A stretch of DNA of 7,379 nt from an uncultured beta proteobacterium (GTDB lineage Bacteria > Pseudomonadota > Gammaproteobacteria > Burkholderiales > Burkholderiaceae_C): the NCBI GenBank assembly GCA_903958915.1, contig CAJBVC010000044.1, positions 1 through 7,379 of the forward strand, written 5' to 3'. This document shows, in pieces, positions 6,273-7,379 of this stretch. The notes beneath the pieces were generated by a model. That model was not told where the DNA came from. It worked only from the letters and a program-made list of their open reading frames with translations, and searched no databases. Position 1 is the first letter of the stretch. Each line of letters begins with the position of its first letter. The translations under genes were made by a program, and so were the position numbers.

Positions 6273-7369
6273 CAGGCCAGCGGCGCTGTGGCAGGCGCAC
6301 CGTCGCCTTCCACATGCATGCGCATGCCCACCTGCAAATCAAAGCCATGCAAAAAGTCCGCAACCGCCAGCCGCTTGCCGCCGGCACGCTGGAGTTCGGT
6401 CAGGATCACTATGGAATTCATAGCTGCCACCGCAATCCCTGCGGGCGTTACAGCCACAATGGTTCCAGGTAATGGCAGCGCGCTTGTGGCGGTAGAAGTG
6501 CCTGCGTGCGCCCGCCAGACCTTGATGTCTTCGCCCGCCAGGCGGGTTTTGGCCACGGGAAACGGATTGAACGCGCGCACCCTGCGAAGAATCACGGCGG
6601 CACTTTGCGCCCAATCGATGGCTGCTTCCTGTTTTTCAATCTTGTTGGCATAGGTCACCCCCTGCGCACTTTGCGGTATCGGTTGCAGTTGACCCTTGGC
6701 CGTCCGGTCCAGCACGGACACGATCAGTTCCCCACCAAGTTCGGCCAGGCGGTCGTGCAAAGAGGCAGTTGTGTCGTCGGACCCAATCGGGGTACTTTGC
6801 ATCAGTAGCATGTCCCCGGTGTCCAGCCCGGCGTCCATTTGCATGATGGTGATGCCCGTTTCGGTGTCCCCGGCTTCGATCGCCCGGTGGATTGGCGCCG
6901 CCCCCCGCCAGCGTGGTAGCAGCGAACCGTGAATATTTATGCAACCATGCCTAGCAGGCGTGGGGGCCACGAGCGCCGACGGGCCGCCCCTAGGCGCGAG
7001 GGCCCCCTCGGGGGGCAGCGCAGTACACGCAGTGACAAGCGTGGGGGCCATATCATCGAGTACCCATTGCGGCAGGATCAGGCCATAGGCGGCCACCACC
7101 ATGACCTCTGCATCGGCTTGTGCGATGGCCGTGCGGGCGGCCCGGGCGTCTTCGGGGTATTTGCCATCCAGTCGCAGGCTGCGCGGCTGTGCAATCGGCA
7201 GACCATGCTGCAGCGCAAACTGCTTGACGGCCGACGCATGCAGTTTCATGCCGCGCCCCGCTGGACGATCGGGCTGGGTCAGCACCAGGGTGATGGTGTG
7301 ACCCGCTGCATGCAGCCGCTGCAAGGCGGTGCAAGCAAACTCGGGGGTTCCCGCAAAGATGACCTTCAT
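6272..7369 (-). CDS. fmt: Methionyl-tRNA formyltransferase with an in-frame insertion
   Basis: Fmt formylates the amino group of methionyl-tRNA(fMet) using 10-formyl-tetrahydrofolate, allowing translation initiation. The ATG at 7369 gives the canonical [11 protein letters not shown] start and 365 residues; a GTG three codons upstream (7378) also keeps the frame. Visible motifs are the tRNA-contacting loop [11 protein letters not shown] (31-41), [16 protein letters not shown] (145-160) with catalytic Asn145 and His147, catalytic Asp183 in GLDTGDM, and the C-terminal domain motifs [14 protein letters not shown] (240-253) and RAFNPFP (265-271). E. coli Fmt has about 315 residues. Most of the excess is one block of about 32 extra residues at roughly 107-139, between the VLD strand end and the catalytic segment, rich in Ala, Pro and Gly and encoded by a palindromic repeat. 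The frame stays open and all catalytic residues remain, so I call it a functional gene with a tolerated insertion, not a pseudogene. Confidence 0.95.
   Translation of the reverse strand: MKVIFAGTPEFACTALQRLHAAGHTITLVLTQPDRPAGRGMKLHASAVKQFALQHGLPIAQPRSLRLDGKYPEDARAARTAIAQADAEVMVVAAYGLILPQWVLDDMAPTLVTACTALPPEGALAPRGGPSALVAPTPARHGCINIHGSLLPRWRGAAPIHRAIEAGDTETGITIMQMDAGLDTGDMLLMQSTPIGSDDTTASLHDRLAELGGELIVSVLDRTAKGQLQPIPQSAQGVTYANKIEKQEAAIDWAQSAAVILRRVRAFNPFPVAKTRLAGEDIKVWRAHAGTSTATSALPLPGTIVAVTPAGIAVAAMNSIVILTELQRAGGKRLAVADFLHGFDLQVGMRMHVEGDGAPATAPLA
6958..7050 (-). repeat. Palindromic GC-rich repeat element inserted within fmt
   Basis: The block is bounded by two direct copies of TGGCCCCCACGC on the minus strand, at 7050-7039 and 6969-6958. 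They are 81 nt (27 codons) apart, so the reading frame is kept. Inside, the plus strand can fold through GGGGGCC (6962-6968) with GGCCCCC (7001-7007), and GCGCC (6973-6977) with GGCGC (6993-6997). Alternatively, GCCCCC at 7002-7007 pairs with GGGGGC at 7011-7016. Both the sequence (GCGCTGCCCCCCGAGGGGGC) and the flanking TGGCCCCCACGC are familiar from REP-like intergenic repeats of Comamonadaceae (recognition from memory). It encodes residues about 108-137 of Fmt. Confidence 0.78.
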
Positions 7370-7379
7370 GCGCTGCACC

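Noticed and set aside
6958..7050. CRISPR array or tandem coding repeat
   Set aside because: There are only two 12-nt copies, with a self-complementary interior, which fits a palindromic repeat element and not a spacer array.
6272..7369. fmt as a pseudogene because of the insertion
   Set aside because: The frame is open throughout, catalytic Asn, His and Asp are present, and the C-terminal domain is complete.

Overview
The window is a dense stretch of bacterial chromosome in which every supported gene reads on the minus strand. There is no gene-free stretch longer than about 70 bases. High GC, the sequences of Fmt, AzlC and Pgk, and two GC-rich or AT-rich intergenic-type repeats that I recognise from memory suggest Burkholderiales, most likely Comamonadaceae (Rhodoferax, Polaromonas or Acidovorax-like). 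The genus is an inference. No transposase, tRNA, rRNA, CRISPR or phage gene is visible.

In transcription order (high to low coordinates) there are two blocks. The first is housekeeping and transport: fmt (methionyl-tRNA formyltransferase), azlC and azlD (branched-chain amino acid exporter), then pgk (phosphoglycerate kinase). The fmt/azlC and azlC/azlD junctions overlap, which points to translational coupling. pgk has its own good ribosome binding site and a plausible sigma70 promoter overlapping the end of azlD.

The second block is a chemosensory operon. It holds an MCP receptor, a helical protein with a CheZ-like D-x-x-x-Q motif, a stand-alone CheY-type receiver, a small STAS-domain protein, and the N-terminal third of a CheA kinase that runs off the left edge. 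A workable model is that the MCP controls CheA, CheA phosphorylates CheY, the D-x-x-x-Q protein may dephosphorylate CheY, and the STAS protein is made together with CheA in an unknown adaptor or regulatory role.

Three points stand out. First, fmt carries an in-frame insertion of about 81-99 nt made of a palindromic GC-rich repeat, placed just before the catalytic Asn-x-His; the enzyme is longer than usual but the frame is intact. Second, the MCP has almost no periplasmic domain and instead has a Cache-like sensor domain at its cytoplasmic C-terminus, after the signalling hairpin. Third, the protein encoded before CheY is a candidate divergent CheZ-type phosphatase.
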